Assembly: GCA_963556255.1 (NCBI GenBank) | Contig: OY744605.1 | Coordinates: forward strand, 65,219,730-65,283,729 | Length of the DNA stretch: 64,000 nucleotides | DNA from: Allolobophora icterica | Taxonomy: Eukaryota; Annelida; Clitellata; Crassiclitellata; Lumbricidae | Reading direction: 5' to 3' | Part shown: positions 1-10,442 of the stretch, in pieces | How the letters are laid out: the number at the start of each line of letters is the position of its first letter | Numbering within the stretch: position 1 is the first letter of the stretch | Position numbers and translations under genes: made by a program | The notes under the pieces: generated by a model | The model's input: only the letters and a program-made list of their open reading frames with translations | Database searches by the model: none | What the model was told of the DNA's origin: nothing

Positions 1-288
1 TGTGGGAATTGTAGAAAAAAGACGGCGGGGTGGGGTTGAACATTTTATCCATATTTTGCAAACTGACGTCAATGAAATTTAAAAGCAGCTGATTTCAATG
101 CTAGCAGTTTTGCAAGTCAGACGCGAAACAAAATCAATTCCTTTGTTGAGAAAATTCAAAAATGCATACATGATAAATCATGGAAATTTCTTCTCTTTGT
201 CAGAGACTCAGAGTCAAATAATGCCAGTCTTGTTGTCCTCGAGACCAAGGTCTTGGTCTCGAGTGCACTCGAGTTCGTTTTTAAAAGT

Positions 289-404
289 CTTGGTCTTGGT
301 CTTGGTCTTGAGGTTCAAGGTCTTGGTCTTGGTCTTGGTCTTGAGGTTCAAGGTCTTGGTCTTGGTCTTGGTCTTGAGGTTCAAGGTCTTGGTCTTGGTT
401 TTGC
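289..404. repeat. 27-bp minisatellite built from GGTCTT hexamers, array A
   Basis: The unit is several copies of ggtctt followed by gaggttcaa, repeated about four times. A short inverted piece of the same motif (accaagaccaagac) follows at 408-420. The open frames (LGLGLEVQG type on plus) are a consequence of the repeat and are not judged to be a gene. Confidence 0.9.
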
Positions 405-950
405 AAGACCAAGACCAAGACTTTTGACAATTTAAAGAGTCATAATACCAAAACGCAAGGATTTTAATAATTTATGCAATAATTACTAATACAATTGCTT
501 TAGTGTTTACACAGTGGCTTTACTGTTGCTTTGACATTTATTTTGACTTCCGGTTAGTTACCATGTAATGATTTCAAAGCAGACTCACAATTTGTACATT
601 TACATCCGGTACTTGAAAAGCTGCTCTGTGTGCCAGTGAATTCAGCACTGTAGAACGTATTTTTCACATGGCAGAATTTTTACGAGGACCCACAGGTCAC
701 GTCTTGGTCAGAAAATTCTGAGCGAATTGATTTTTATAAAATGCAACAGGCATATGGAATAAGATTTCGCCCGAAGGACTTCTGTAAATACGAATTCGGA
801 ATTCTCTGCAGTCTGCGTTTGGAATTTTTGTTTGAATAAAATAAAAGATTCGTGTTTTAATTAAAATAGCGAGTGGTTTGACTTGACAGTTTTTTTTAGT
901 AAGGAATAGAAATCTGGATATGGTTGTGATTTTTGGGTATTGTTCTCGGT

Positions 951-1127
951 TTTGGTCTTGAGTTTCAAAGTCTTGGTCTTGGTCTTGGTCTTGAGGTTCA
1001 AGGTCTTGGTCTTGGTCTTGGTCTTGAGGTTCAAGGTCTTGGTCTTGGTCTTGGTCTCGACGTTCAAGGTCTTGGTCTTGGTCTTGGTCTTGAGGTTCAA
1101 GGTCTTGGTCTTGGTCTTGGTCTTGAT
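951..1127. repeat. 27-bp minisatellite, array B (same family as array A)
   Basis: The same ggtctt and gaggttcaa unit as at 289-404, in the same orientation, about 550 bp further on inside the same element. One unit has the variant gacgttcaa. Open frames on both strands are repeat artefacts. Confidence 0.9.
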
Positions 1128-1586
1128 AACAAGACTGAATAATGCTAAATCACGCTGGCACAACTGAGGGGTTGGAAACGACCCCCGGGTTGTGCAATGA
1201 AGACTTAACTAGGGGTCCTAAGAAACACTATGGGGTTGAACCCCTCAACCCCACTGACAATTCCCATCCTGTGATCACTTTCATTTAAATGGCGCTATTC
1301 GTAGTTTTGGATCGGCGACCAGTGCAACAAACTTCCTTCCATTCGCGAGATGGCGCACATAGAGAACTGTATTGTAATTCTCCGAAACTTCTCAGCGCCA
1401 CACAAAAGTGCACTGACTTGGGTAGGGAGCGCTTCTGAATCGTTAAGTGGGGCTTCTAATGTTCGATTACAATTACAGTTACAAAAGCCCCGTCAGACAG
1501 CCAAACTTAATAACAGTCCATATTTCAAATCAATTCCAATTTGATTTATCAGTTTCATTGGCAGTTCGTAATCGGGGGGGGGGGGA

Positions 1587-1878
1587 CATGGGCGTCCGGA
1601 GGGGGGCGCAAGGGGGCGCATTTGCGCCCCCTGGATTTTGCAAATATATTATAAAAATAAAATCTTTTGATTATTATGATTATTACAACAGTCCCAACAC
1701 GATTTTCAATGCGAAGAAACACTTAATTATTTAGGTAAAGTCCTTAATCGTCATTTTTTTAAATTCTTCTATGCAAATTTTTTCCATACAAAAGCGTCAT
1801 TCCCTCCACAAAATATTCTTTTTGTCCTCTCCTAAAAACATTTGCGCCCCCATAAAAAAATTCCTGTGGACGCCCATG
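1587..1878. mobile_element. Short TIR element, CATGGGCGTCC family
   Basis: It is bounded by catgggcgtcc (1587-1597) and the exact inverse ggacgcccatg (1868-1878). Subterminal G/C-rich blocks (ggggggcgcaag and tttgcgccccc) are also inverted. The interior is AT-rich with no coding potential. A relative with the same ends lies at 22552-22694. The flanks are G-rich, so the target duplication is uncertain. Confidence 0.7.
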
Positions 1879-1904
1879 GAGGGGAATTAAGCCGAGGAGG
1901 CTAT

Positions 1905-2300
1905 AAGACGCTACAGTGGAAATCCGTGACGTGCTGCATTGGCTCCCGGTTGAGTACCGTATCGAGCATAAGCTGGCTATACTGGTGTAGGCTTACAGGT
2001 CTTTGCATGGTGCGGCCCCTAAGTACCTCAGTGCATATTGCGTTGGTGGGTCGTCATCTCGAAAAGGCCCTTCCTTGAGGTCGGAGGACACAGTCCCCGA
2101 AGCAAGTTTTTTACTTTCGCACGCGCAGGTGACCTGCGCGTGCGAAAGTCAAAAACTTGCTTCGGGGACCGTGCCTTCTCAGTCGCCGGACCTAGGTACT
2201 GGAATAGATAGCATTCCAGCATCGATACGCTCATCGATTACGGCGGACACCTTGAAGACGAGACTCAAAACCCATTTCTTTAAAATCGCTTTACCTGACT
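1905..2300 (+). pseudogene. Decayed LINE (non-LTR retrotransposon) reverse-transcriptase C-terminus
   Basis: Reading across frames, the plus strand resembles the post-RT segment of CR1/L2-type LINEs: a 'LHWLPVEYRIEHKLA'-like stretch, then 'SLHGAAPKYLSAYC', then a C-terminal 'LKTRLKTHFFK'. Frameshifts and a hairpin insertion at 2089-2173 break it. It is a 5'-truncated fossil, followed at once by a CAT microsatellite. Family assignment within the LINEs is tentative. Confidence 0.6.
2089..2173. repeat. Inverted repeat, 42-bp arms with a one-base centre
   Basis: Bases 2089-2130 pair with 2132-2173 around base 2131, with two mismatches (2092/2170 and 2112/2150). It lies inside the LINE fragment where family members normally have unique coding sequence, so it looks like a local snap-back inverted duplication. 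Confidence 0.9.
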
Positions 2301-2368
2301 AGTCGTTAGGTTCTTAAGCGCTCTTGTAACGGCACGTGCTGTGTTACGGCGCTGTAGAAATTGTCGTA

Positions 2369-2533
<165 letters not shown>

Positions 2534-3289
2534 TCATTGCGATGAAGGTCGTGAGATGATGGCGCAGAAGAGGAACCAGGATATATGATAGTTCGTCCTC
2601 TTCCGCAGCTCTTCGTATATTCAGCGTCCCTATAGTCTAAGTAGCATTTACTCTCTTGCGTAGGCCTACATACTTACTGAATTAGATAGCGGCATGCACG
2701 AATGAGCGGCAAAGCAGTCAACCGGTGGATCGAACGCAGCCTGCTATTATACAGGCGTCCATGATTGGATATATGTTGCACGTGATATACATCAAATAAC
2801 ACGATTAGCTAATGACTGGTGACGTCAAACTATAGAAACAAACACATGTGATGACGTCAGATCCGTTGCCACAGTAACCCGCAACGGTTTCAGAGCTCTC
2901 GGAAATTAGTGCAATATAGCTCTGAAGGTTTCTGCTCAAATCGATTCTTTTTCGCTGAAAATTGACGATTCGAAGTTTAGAAACAGACGTTCGACAAAGT
3001 AAAACAATTAACATATTATAATTGTTTCTCATCGATATATTTGGAAAAAAACGAGCCCATAGTTTTAGTAAAGGATGAAAGAAATGACTCCGTTGTCGAG
3101 TAAATTTTGTTTAGTTAGACCTAAATCTTGTTACAAGACCTTATAACCATGAACGTCCCTAAATAAAAAATTCATTATTGATGTTTAAGTAAATTTGTTT
3201 AAGCAAATTTGCCCAGCTAATTAGAAGACAATTTGCTGCATTTGATGAAGTGAATGAACTTTAAAACTTATATCATTATTATAGATAGG

Positions 3290-3291
<2 letters not shown>

Positions 3292-3343
<52 letters not shown>
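3292..3343. repeat. AT dinucleotide microsatellite in an AT-rich tract
   Basis: About 26 at units. The AT-rich tract continues through atatagtata repeats to an aat microsatellite at about 3480-3540. No gene seen. Confidence 0.95.
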
Positions 3344-3344
<1 letters not shown>

Positions 3345-3489
3345 TAGGCCTATTACCGGTATATAGTATAATATACTTTAAAATAGTATATAATGTATAT
3401 TATACGAAAATAGTATATTATATAGTAATATTATACTATAATATTATACTATAATATACTATAGTATATAGTATAGGCCTATAATAATA

Positions 3490-3525
<36 letters not shown>

Positions 3526-3687
3526 TAATAATAATAAATGTGATTATTGCTATTATTAATACTATTATTATCACGTCTAAGCATAACCTTTCTCTTTGTC
3601 AATGAAGACACTGATCCGGGTTGGCATCGCCTCTGACTTTGAGTGACGCCATATAAGTTATTGATTACAATATTACAATTATAAGTC

Positions 3688-4198
3688 CAGTGCTTTTTTC
3701 AGCCGGTACTCGCCGGAACGGCGTTCCGGCACCTTTTTTCAGCTACTAAAAAATAATTCATTTATTTTAATAATAAAAGTAATAATTTGTGGGGCGTGGT
3801 GGCTCAGTGGTAAGTTCGGCGCCTTGTGACCGGAGGGTTGCAGGTTCGAATGAATCGAATCCCACTCTAGCCGCTGCGTACGGACTTTGGGCAAGTCCTT
3901 CACTCGCAATTGCTTGTGGCACTTCGGCGTGAAAATTCCAGCACAGTATCAAATGCTGTAGTCGGGAGCGCCTCTGAGTAGTAGTTGACTTCGACAGGCG
4001 CTATAGAAATATCAGGAATAAATACAATTTAGTTAGTTTAATTTAATTTCAGTGTTGTGAACTGTTTCCAGTGTCTACTGAGACCCCTCCCAACCCCCAA
4101 TCCCGTTTTACTCTGGATCAAAGTGCTTCCATAATTATTGTTTAGTTCCGGGACCTATTGTTCAGTTGCGGAACCTTTTTTCCTAGAAAAAAGCACTG
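3688..4198. mobile_element. hAT-like element with CAGTGCTTTTTTC ends, containing a SINE
   Basis: The left end cagtgcttttttc (3688-3700) is inverted at the right end as gaaaaaagcactg (4186-4198). No exact 8-bp target duplication is visible. The SINE at 3791-4026 sits inside it. The interior has no transposase frame. Confidence 0.55.
3791..4026 (+). mobile_element. tRNA-derived SINE
   Basis: The head matches a tRNA gene: A box 'gtggctcagtggtaag' near 3798, and B box 'ggttcgaat...cgaatccc' near 3843. The B box carries a short internal duplication (gaatgaatc) that separates its halves. The body has a 'ctttgggcaagtcctt' segment, and the tail contains 'gggagcgcctctgagtagtagtt', a LINE-shared tail that recurs in this window, then 'ggcgctatagaaat'. 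RNA polymerase III transcription is inferred from the family, not shown. Confidence 0.8.
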
Positions 4199-4292
4199 AT
4201 TATAACGTATTTCACTTTATTAAAAAAGATTTTCAACGTTTACGAGCGATGCTATTATATTGACGGCATTTCGTTTCCGCTCGCTTGTGTTG

Positions 4293-4325
4293 ATGACGTA
4301 ATCGTAATAATTACGATTACGTCAT
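4293..4325. repeat. Short palindrome, 16-bp arms
   Basis: Bases 4293-4308 pair perfectly with 4310-4325 around a single base. It contains two TGACGTAA (CRE-like) half-sites in inverted order and adjoins the hairpin at 4324-4385. Confidence 0.9.
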
Positions 4326-4385
4326 TCAACTACAGAGAAAGCTAGACAGAAATTATTGTTTGTCTAGCTTTCCCTGTAGTTGAAT
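4324..4385. repeat. Hairpin, 25-bp arms with one mismatch and a 12-base loop
   Basis: Bases 4324-4348 pair with 4361-4385 (one mismatch, 4336/4373). It directly follows the 4293-4325 palindrome, forming a double foldback. Confidence 0.9.
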
Positions 4386-4479
4386 CTGATGATCCCAGAT
4401 TTGCGATTTTTTGCGACAGTTTGCGAATTTTGTCTGCGTTTGTGCTTGATACCCGAGAGATTATGTTGCGTAGGTTACG

Positions 4480-4710
4480 TTGCCATTTCGTGAGGCTTTT
4501 GTGGATACGTCAACGCTAGATACGGTCCGTTCTTCTTGTACAGTTCGACCGATGGAAGATGACTGCGAAGACGGAAGTCCAGCGCTGCCACAGGAAGCGC
4601 ATTTTCGCCAGGAACAGGTAAAACCTGACGCTTTTGTTATGGACGGTTTCTTGTCATATGATCCTGATCCTGCTGAGGTCAATGAGGTCGAATTGCCGAC
4701 CGCTGGATGA
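4480..4710 (+). CDS. Unrecognised 76-codon open frame upstream of the minisatellite
   Basis: The frame starts MPFREAFVDT and ends VNEVELPTAG just before the 27-bp minisatellite. It is rich in Asp, Glu and Pro and is not itself repetitive, so it could be a real exon, but no family is recognised and no splice context is clear. It could equally be a chance frame. Confidence 0.2.
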   Translation: MPFREAFVDTSTLDTVRSSCTVRPMEDDCEDGSPALPQEAHFRQEQVKPDAFVMDGFLSYDPDPAEVNEVELPTAG

Positions 4711-6090
4711 TGTCGACTCTTGAGATACGCTGGATGATGTCGCCTATTTAAAGGTGCTGGATGATGTCGCCTTTGTAAAGGTGCTGGATGGATGATGTCG
4801 CCTTTTTAAACGTGCTGCATGATGTCACCTTTGTAAAGGGGTGCTGGATGATGCCTGTAAAGGGGCGCTGGATGATGTCGCCCTTATAAGGGTGCTGGAT
4901 GATGTCGCCTTTGTAAAGGTGCTGGAGGGTGTTGCCTGTGAAGAGGCGCTGGATGATGTCGCTTGTGAAGAGGCGCTGGATGATGCCGCCTGTGAAGAGG
5001 CGCCTGATGCTCCTGTGAAGAGGCGCTGGATGATGTCGCTAGTGTAGAGGCGCTGGATGATGTCGCCTGTAAAGAGGCGTTGGATGATATCGCCCTTATA
5101 AGGGTGCTTGATGATGTCGCTGGATGATATCGCCTGTGAAGAGGCGTATAGGATGATGCCGCCTGTGAACAGGCACTGGATGATGTCGACTGTGAAGAGG
5201 CGCTGGATGATGCCGCCTGTGAAGAGGCGCTATATGATGTCGCCTGTGAAGAGGCGCTGGATGATGTCGTCTGTGAAGAGGCGCTGGATGATGTCGCCTT
5301 TATAAGGGTGCTGGTCGGCTTTGAAAGTTGTGGAGGAGGTTGTATCCTGTGGAGAGGCGCTATATGATTTCACCAATGAAGAGGTGCTGGATGTTGTCGC
5401 CTGTGAAGAGACACTGGATGATGTCGCCTGTGTAGAGACACTGGATGATGCAGCCTGTGTAGAGACACTGGATGATGCAGCCTGTGAAGAGGCACTGGAT
5501 GATGTCGCCTGTGAAGAGGCACTGGATGATGTCGCCTGTGAAGAGGCACTGGATGATGTCGCCTGTGTAGAGGCACTGGATGATGTCGCCTGTGTAGAGG
5601 CGTTGGATGATGCAGCCTGTGACGAGGCGCTGGATGATGTCGTCTGTGAAGAGGCGCTGGATGATGTCGTCTGTGAAGAGGCGCTGGATGATGTCGCAAT
5701 TATAAGGGTGCTGGAGGATGTCGCTTTTGCAAAGGTGCTGGAGGGTGTCGTCCAGGGCTGTAGTGGTAAAATTACAGGTGAGTATACGCTACCCGTTAAT
5801 TTTCCGAAACTAATTAGAGGTGAGTAAAAATATTTTGTGTTGTGAGGTGAGTACACGGTCCCTAGAGGTAAGTATACGGTACACGCTGTATAGTCGCGTG
5901 TACCCTCGACTACAGCCCTGGTGTCGTCTGTGGATCGAGGCGCTGGATGATGCCGCCTGTGAAAAGGCACTGGATGATGTCGCCCTTATAAGGGTGCTGG
6001 AAGATGTCGCCTTTGTAAAGGTGCTGGATGCTGTCGCTGTTCAGAGCCGCTGGATGATGCCGCATGTGAAGAGGCGCTGGATAACGCCGT
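4711..6090. repeat. 27-bp minisatellite (gcgctggatgat / gtcgcctgtgaagag unit)
   Basis: Dozens of variants of a 27-bp unit; a typical unit reads gcgctggatgatgtcgcc then tgtgaagag. Because 27 is a multiple of three, long frames stay open on both strands: plus 5321-5827 reads ALDDVACEE-type repeats, and minus 5230-5970 reads SSSASSQAT-type repeats. Homogenisation of the repeat explains this better than coding selection. The array is interrupted by a hAT-like MITE at 5753-5920. Confidence 0.95.
5753..5920. mobile_element. 168-bp hAT-like MITE carrying four splice-donor motifs
   Basis: The ends are cagggctgtagt (5753) and the inverse actacagccctg (5920). The insertion is flanked by an exact 8-bp target duplication gtgtcgtc (5745-5752 and 5921-5928), the size made by hAT transposases. 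On plus it contains four 5' splice-site consensus sequences: gtgagt at 5778, 5820 and 5847, and gtaagt at 5868, each preceded by ag. Confidence 0.85.
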
Positions 6091-6134
6091 CTGTGTCTAC
6101 TCATGGAAAGATATAAATGTTTTGACTTTTTCAG

Positions 6135-6236
6135 TCGGCACTAATAACGTCGTCTTTCTACTTGGTATTGAGAATGAGAAGAAGACATCGCCAGCAAAGC
6201 ATTCAGCATATTCTGTGAATCGTCATGCGACATCTG
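6135..6236 (+). CDS. Exon-like segment 1 (unrecognised)
   Basis: It is preceded by a pyrimidine tract and ag (tgactttttcag) and followed by a consensus donor gtgagtaag. One frame is open throughout (NVVFLLGIENEKKTSPAKHS...). It is partly similar to 7179-7322, including the shared end gacatctg|gtgag. No protein family recognised. Confidence 0.25.
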
Positions 6237-7178
6237 GTGAGTAAGAAATTGAAACAACACGTACCTATTCATATATCATCTCATCCAAGGTTCTTCTGTC
6301 GCGCCGCTACCAAGATACACAGTCGATGGTCGTTCCACGTGAGGTTGTAGTTAAGAGCAAATCCGTGTGAGAAGACACCAATGGAAATCCGATAAACATA
6401 TATAAACTTGAAATCATGATACGATCGGTCAGATAGTAAGCTCATTGTAAGCTTATGGCAGACGAAGACTTAGGCAATATGAGGGGACCTCGTGACGCGA
6501 GGAGTGAACATGGCGGACTAAAGTCAACATGGTCAGAGACAGAAAGAAATGGAGAGATCTTGTTCAAACCTCATCGTCGGTGCATACAGATGAAGACAGA
6601 CAAGAACGAAGAAGAAGCTTATTTATGCATATTATCTCTCCTGGCAATGATGAGGGACATGTGTTGTGGCCACCTAGTTCGACATAAGACTATCTCTGGT
6701 GGGGTTTTGTGATAGTTCAGACTGAACGTTGGCTGTCCTCATGTAGAAAGATTGTTTTGGGTTTTGGTCCACATAATTATGGGCCTTTTTGTATTATTTG
6801 GTAGGTGGGACTCTTTGGGCGTTTTTTGTACATTATCGTGGGTTGAAGTTTTTTGTGGATCTGACTACGGTTGCTGCCTCATGTGGGTTTAGATTTCAAT
6901 CTGGTTATGTATAGCATTTGTACTTATTGTACATAAGAACACTGTTGTGCTGTTGTCAGATTCTAATGATCATCTGTAGGCCGATGTCCCCTAGGCATGT
7001 ATATGTAAGAAAAGCAGCAACAAAAACATTTTGTTGATTCCGGAGTCAGTCCAGACCAGTGCACAAGTGTTTCCATCTATGATTGCCACAGTTGTTCAAT
7101 ATTGCAGATATTCATTTACCTAGTTCCTGTTTTTCTTGAGATATTTTATTCACACAATTTCTTCTATTATCACTGTAG

Positions 7179-7322
7179 GACCGCAAGCAATCCAGAATGA
7201 GAAGCACACGTCGTGAGCTAAATGCACTCTTCGGGCGGCACCTAAGTAGTTTCTTTGCAGAAAGAGGAAGAACACGTACACTGTCAGCAGATTCAATCTA
7301 CACGAATCTCGTACGACATCTG
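7179..7322 (+). CDS. Exon-like segment 2 (unrecognised), related to 6135-6236
   Basis: Acceptor ctattatcactgtag, donor gtgagcaag. It is open in one frame (DRKQSRMRSTRRELNALFG...), but in a different phase from segment 1. Shared pieces (agaatgagaag and cgacatctggtgag) suggest an ancient local duplication of about 1 kb. Confidence 0.25.
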
Positions 7323-8326
7323 GTGAGCAAGAAACTGAATCATTAATTGTGCATTCCACTGAACAAGCGTTGTCATCTTGCCAGAATTTGAAAGGCGCTA
7401 TAGTAACTGTCCAGACACACACAGACACACATACATTCATTAATACAAACATACGTGCATACATGTTAGTGAGACATTCTAGCTGAATGGTTAGGGCGCT
7501 TGTTTTGTAATATGGAAAGCACAGGCGAGCTACCGCTGAGGCGGTCTGCTTGAGGACAGTGAACACTCACAATTGCTCAGTTCCGTCATTTGATGCTTGG
7601 TCATTAAATAGTGGCACATAATAAATGCATAATAATAATAATAATAATACACACATACATGATACATCACACATGACTATGATCCGGTGACCACAAGAAC
7701 ACGCTCAGTCAACTCTGCCCACGAAATTGGGAACTTTTGGTTCTGTTGCTTTTAGTTTTCGCAAATCAGATTCTGTTGGAAGAATATATTGATTACGATT
7801 CGAATCTTAAGAAGGCAAGTAAATCATTTTAAGCGATATTACTGGTTGCAACAGCCAGGATTAAAATTAGCCACATGGGCTCTATGTGTGCACGCTAGCA
7901 AACATAAAACGGAGTGATAGCGTTTATAACAGACTGTATGTCCATTGTAAACTGTATGAAACCACAGACTTCATCATTTGTGGAATTTTCATTGTTGTAT
8001 TGCAAGGTATTCCAATTCTATTGTAGCCATAATTTAGGTTTTCCATCCTATCGCTGCAGATTACGAGGTGCCACGACTTCTCAGGCCCTCCCTAGATCCA
8101 CCCTTGCAAGCCAGCAATGTACAACAGCCTACAGCAGTAACAACTCTTGGCAAAGAAGGCTGTAACAGTTGTGTTAAATTTAGTCCATCTATATCACCTG
8201 TTCTCTTATGTCGGTTCAGCAGTGAGGATAGGCAGCACGGGACTCCGCTAGGTAAACGATTTTGTCGGGGCCACACGTGATTTCTCTTCAGTTTCATAAA
8301 AGTACCTCATAACAGCATTTCTTGGA
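7323..8326. other. Intergenic stretch with a SINE-like remnant
   Basis: It contains a degenerate tRNA-like A-box region (agctgaatggttagggcgc near 7481), a short aat microsatellite at about 7629, and otherwise unique sequence. No gene or strong signal is recognised. Confidence 0.5.
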
Positions 8327-8889
8327 TCAAGTCTCAGTGTGATTTTCGAAAGCACTTCTTGGCTTGAAGCATTCTTCCCACACAGCCTTCAGTGTTTGCT
8401 CTTCCATAGCCTGTAGCGTGACACCCATCAGAGACTGCAGGGCCTTCACTTCTGCAATTGCATTTTGTGCCTCGTAAGTGACCCCGAGAAGTTCTAATAC
8501 AAGTTCCGTTTGAGGGTAAAAGCTTCTGCCCGGGTAGAGCTTCTTGAATATCAACAGACTGTCCAGAAATCCCTCGACATTGGACGGCAGTTGAACACCA
8601 ACAATATCCATGACCCTCAACAGGCGTGGCACATCAAAGATGTGTCCATTGTGGGCAACCAGCACTACCTGCTCACCCGCGTCTTTGAGAAAGATGATAA
8701 AAGATTCAATCGCTACCTTTGGGTCCGTAGACTCCACTCGATTTCCTTTGTAGTACAATTCTTCATCCTTCACTGTTAATCCATTCATATCTGTTGCCCA
8801 TGAATAGATTTCCTTTGTTGGTAAAACGTACTGATTGAATACCTGATTCCCGCATATTGCAGATATCTGAACGATGTCACAGTCTTTTT
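8327..8889 (-). CDS. DEDDh exonuclease-like paralogue A, last exon (catalytic residues degraded)
   Basis: This is the larger exon of a DnaQ-fold 3'-5' exonuclease homologue of the TREX/PML-like group. The acceptor ttcttgcag precedes 8889; the stop is at 8327. The frame begins KKDCDIVQISAI, keeps the ExoII region (LVAHNGHIFDVPRLL, with the motif Asp), and reads AQNAIAEVKALQ where active family members have HNxxxD. The ExoIII His is therefore Gln (8465-8467) and the Asp is Glu (8450-8452). It is about 60% similar by eye to 16369-16940 across its whole length, with no stops or frameshifts. The intact frame argues for a retained non-catalytic role; a recent pseudogene is the alternative. It joins the exon at 10443-10644 in phase 1. 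Confidence 0.8.
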
Positions 8890-9208
8890 CTGCAAGAAAC
8901 ACATAGATCAGCTGAAGTCATGTATTTCAGCCGTGTTTGAAAGAGGATAACAACTGACCCTGTTCAGCATTACAAACATCCAAATCCAGGTGGATGGCAA
9001 ATTGCACCGAGTATGCAATCTTTTCTATTGAATTGTGGAATGGTTATGAACAGACTCATGTGCAACAGTCTGCCATATATCATCCCGTGTCAAACGATTT
9101 AGATCAAAGACCTTCTCTAATAATGAAGGCTATACCACCGCTTTTAGCCAATTAGTCATTTTATACTGCTACTTTTAGTTTCCAACATACTGTGTCACTT
9201 TGTATAAT

Positions 9209-9285
9209 ACATGTATCACCCATTGTATTAGAAAAAAATCTGTTAATACATGTATCACCCATTGTATTAGAAAAAACTCTGTATG
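9209..9285. repeat. Tandem duplication of about 37 bp
   Basis: Two adjacent copies of aatacatgtatcacccattg followed by tattagaaaaaa lie in the intron of exonuclease paralogue A. It is probably a local replication-slip product. Confidence 0.85.
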
Positions 9286-9529
9286 TACATATGTATCTGG
9301 CTACATATGAAGCCCCTATTCAGAGCCTAACTATGGTGCTAGATTCCTCAATTTCAATCTGTCTCCATTGAAAATGAGCAAAACTATCATTTACGTCACT
9401 CTTGCTATGCTGTCATTTATTCCACTCGGTCAATTTGATCATTGCCTCCTATCATATTTTACTGCTGTTTTTATCTGCCGTATTTTTACTGTCACACTGT
9501 CATACTTTTTTTAGAATATCTCCTACTAT

Positions 9530-10363
9530 CAGGGCTGTTGACAATGCTAGAAAAATGTATTGACAATACCAATACCTATACTATTTCTTAAAAGTATTGC
9601 AATACCAAAACCATTGATACCGGTACTTTTCAATAAGCAAGTTTATGTTTATTGTCATAAAACTTGTGCAAACAGTATGAAGCAGTAATGCACAGATATA
9701 GGGAATTTCCCACAGTATCACTTGAGCCAATGCATTTGAAGGAGGTTTCAGGCAAAGCTATTCAATCACTGCAGTGATATCGAATTGGCATTGCTCGTTT
9801 CAACAGGCCTACTCATTTTCAATATCAACTAACTTCCCAAGCAATTTCGATGCTGCGAAATGTGAATGCACACAGACTAAGAAATTAAGCTACCCACATT
9901 TACTGCCGATCACAAAAGGACATGCTTGTCTGCCTGCTTCACCCCCTTTGGATTTACACCTGGAACTGATTTTAACCCTACCTGCTATCGATTTTGTTTT
10001 GGCTAAGAGCCTGTGAATAAGCTGGTTCCCCCCTCTCGGCTGTCTTTGGGTAGTTTACAAATCTCAAGATTATGATTATGATGCTTCTGGTCAATTCCTT
10101 ATATATATAGATTCCAAAGATTTTAAATCTTTGTAGATTTTTTGCATTTACAGCAAAAACCATGGATTGCATAAAGAGGATTTTCGAAGCATGACAATTT
10201 ATTTCTCACTTTTTCTTGAACACAACTTATTAAAGGGATGGGAAACCATAATTATTATAGGCCTATGGTGGATAAAAGTATTGGTATCGAGTATCAGTGA
10301 TTTACAAAAGTATTGGTGATACACATACAATTGCGGTATTGTATCACGATACTAACAGCCCTG
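9530..10363. mobile_element. hAT-like element in the intron of exonuclease paralogue A
   Basis: Ends cagggctgtt (9530) and aacagccctg (10363). The flanking 8-mers cctactat (9522-9529) and cctactgt (10364-10371) match at 7 of 8 positions, as for an aged hAT target duplication. The interior is rich in tattggtat-type subterminal motifs and encodes no transposase. Confidence 0.8.
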
Positions 10364-10442
10364 CCTACTGTATAAAAATTAAATCTCTATTAAAATTGAG
10401 AAAACTTTAACAAATCTGCAGTGATTAAAAAAAATGACTGAC

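Larger units (their letters stand above)
1..1268. mobile_element. Non-autonomous repeat element carrying two minisatellite arrays (left edge cut by window)
   Basis: The left edge (gggaattgt at 4-12, then a G-rich tract and ggggttgaac) is mirrored at 1230-1268 by ggggttgaacccc and acaattccc, giving imperfect inverted ends. A reversed copy of both ends, without the internal minisatellites, lies at about 13490-13890, which shows that this is a dispersed family. No transposase is encoded; the open frames inside are produced by the simple repeats. The superfamily is unknown. Confidence 0.55.

Noticed and set aside
5230..5970. 246-codon minus-strand frame rich in Ser, Ala, Thr and Gln
   Set aside because: It is the reverse of the 27-bp minisatellite and runs through the inserted MITE; no start context, domain or splice support.
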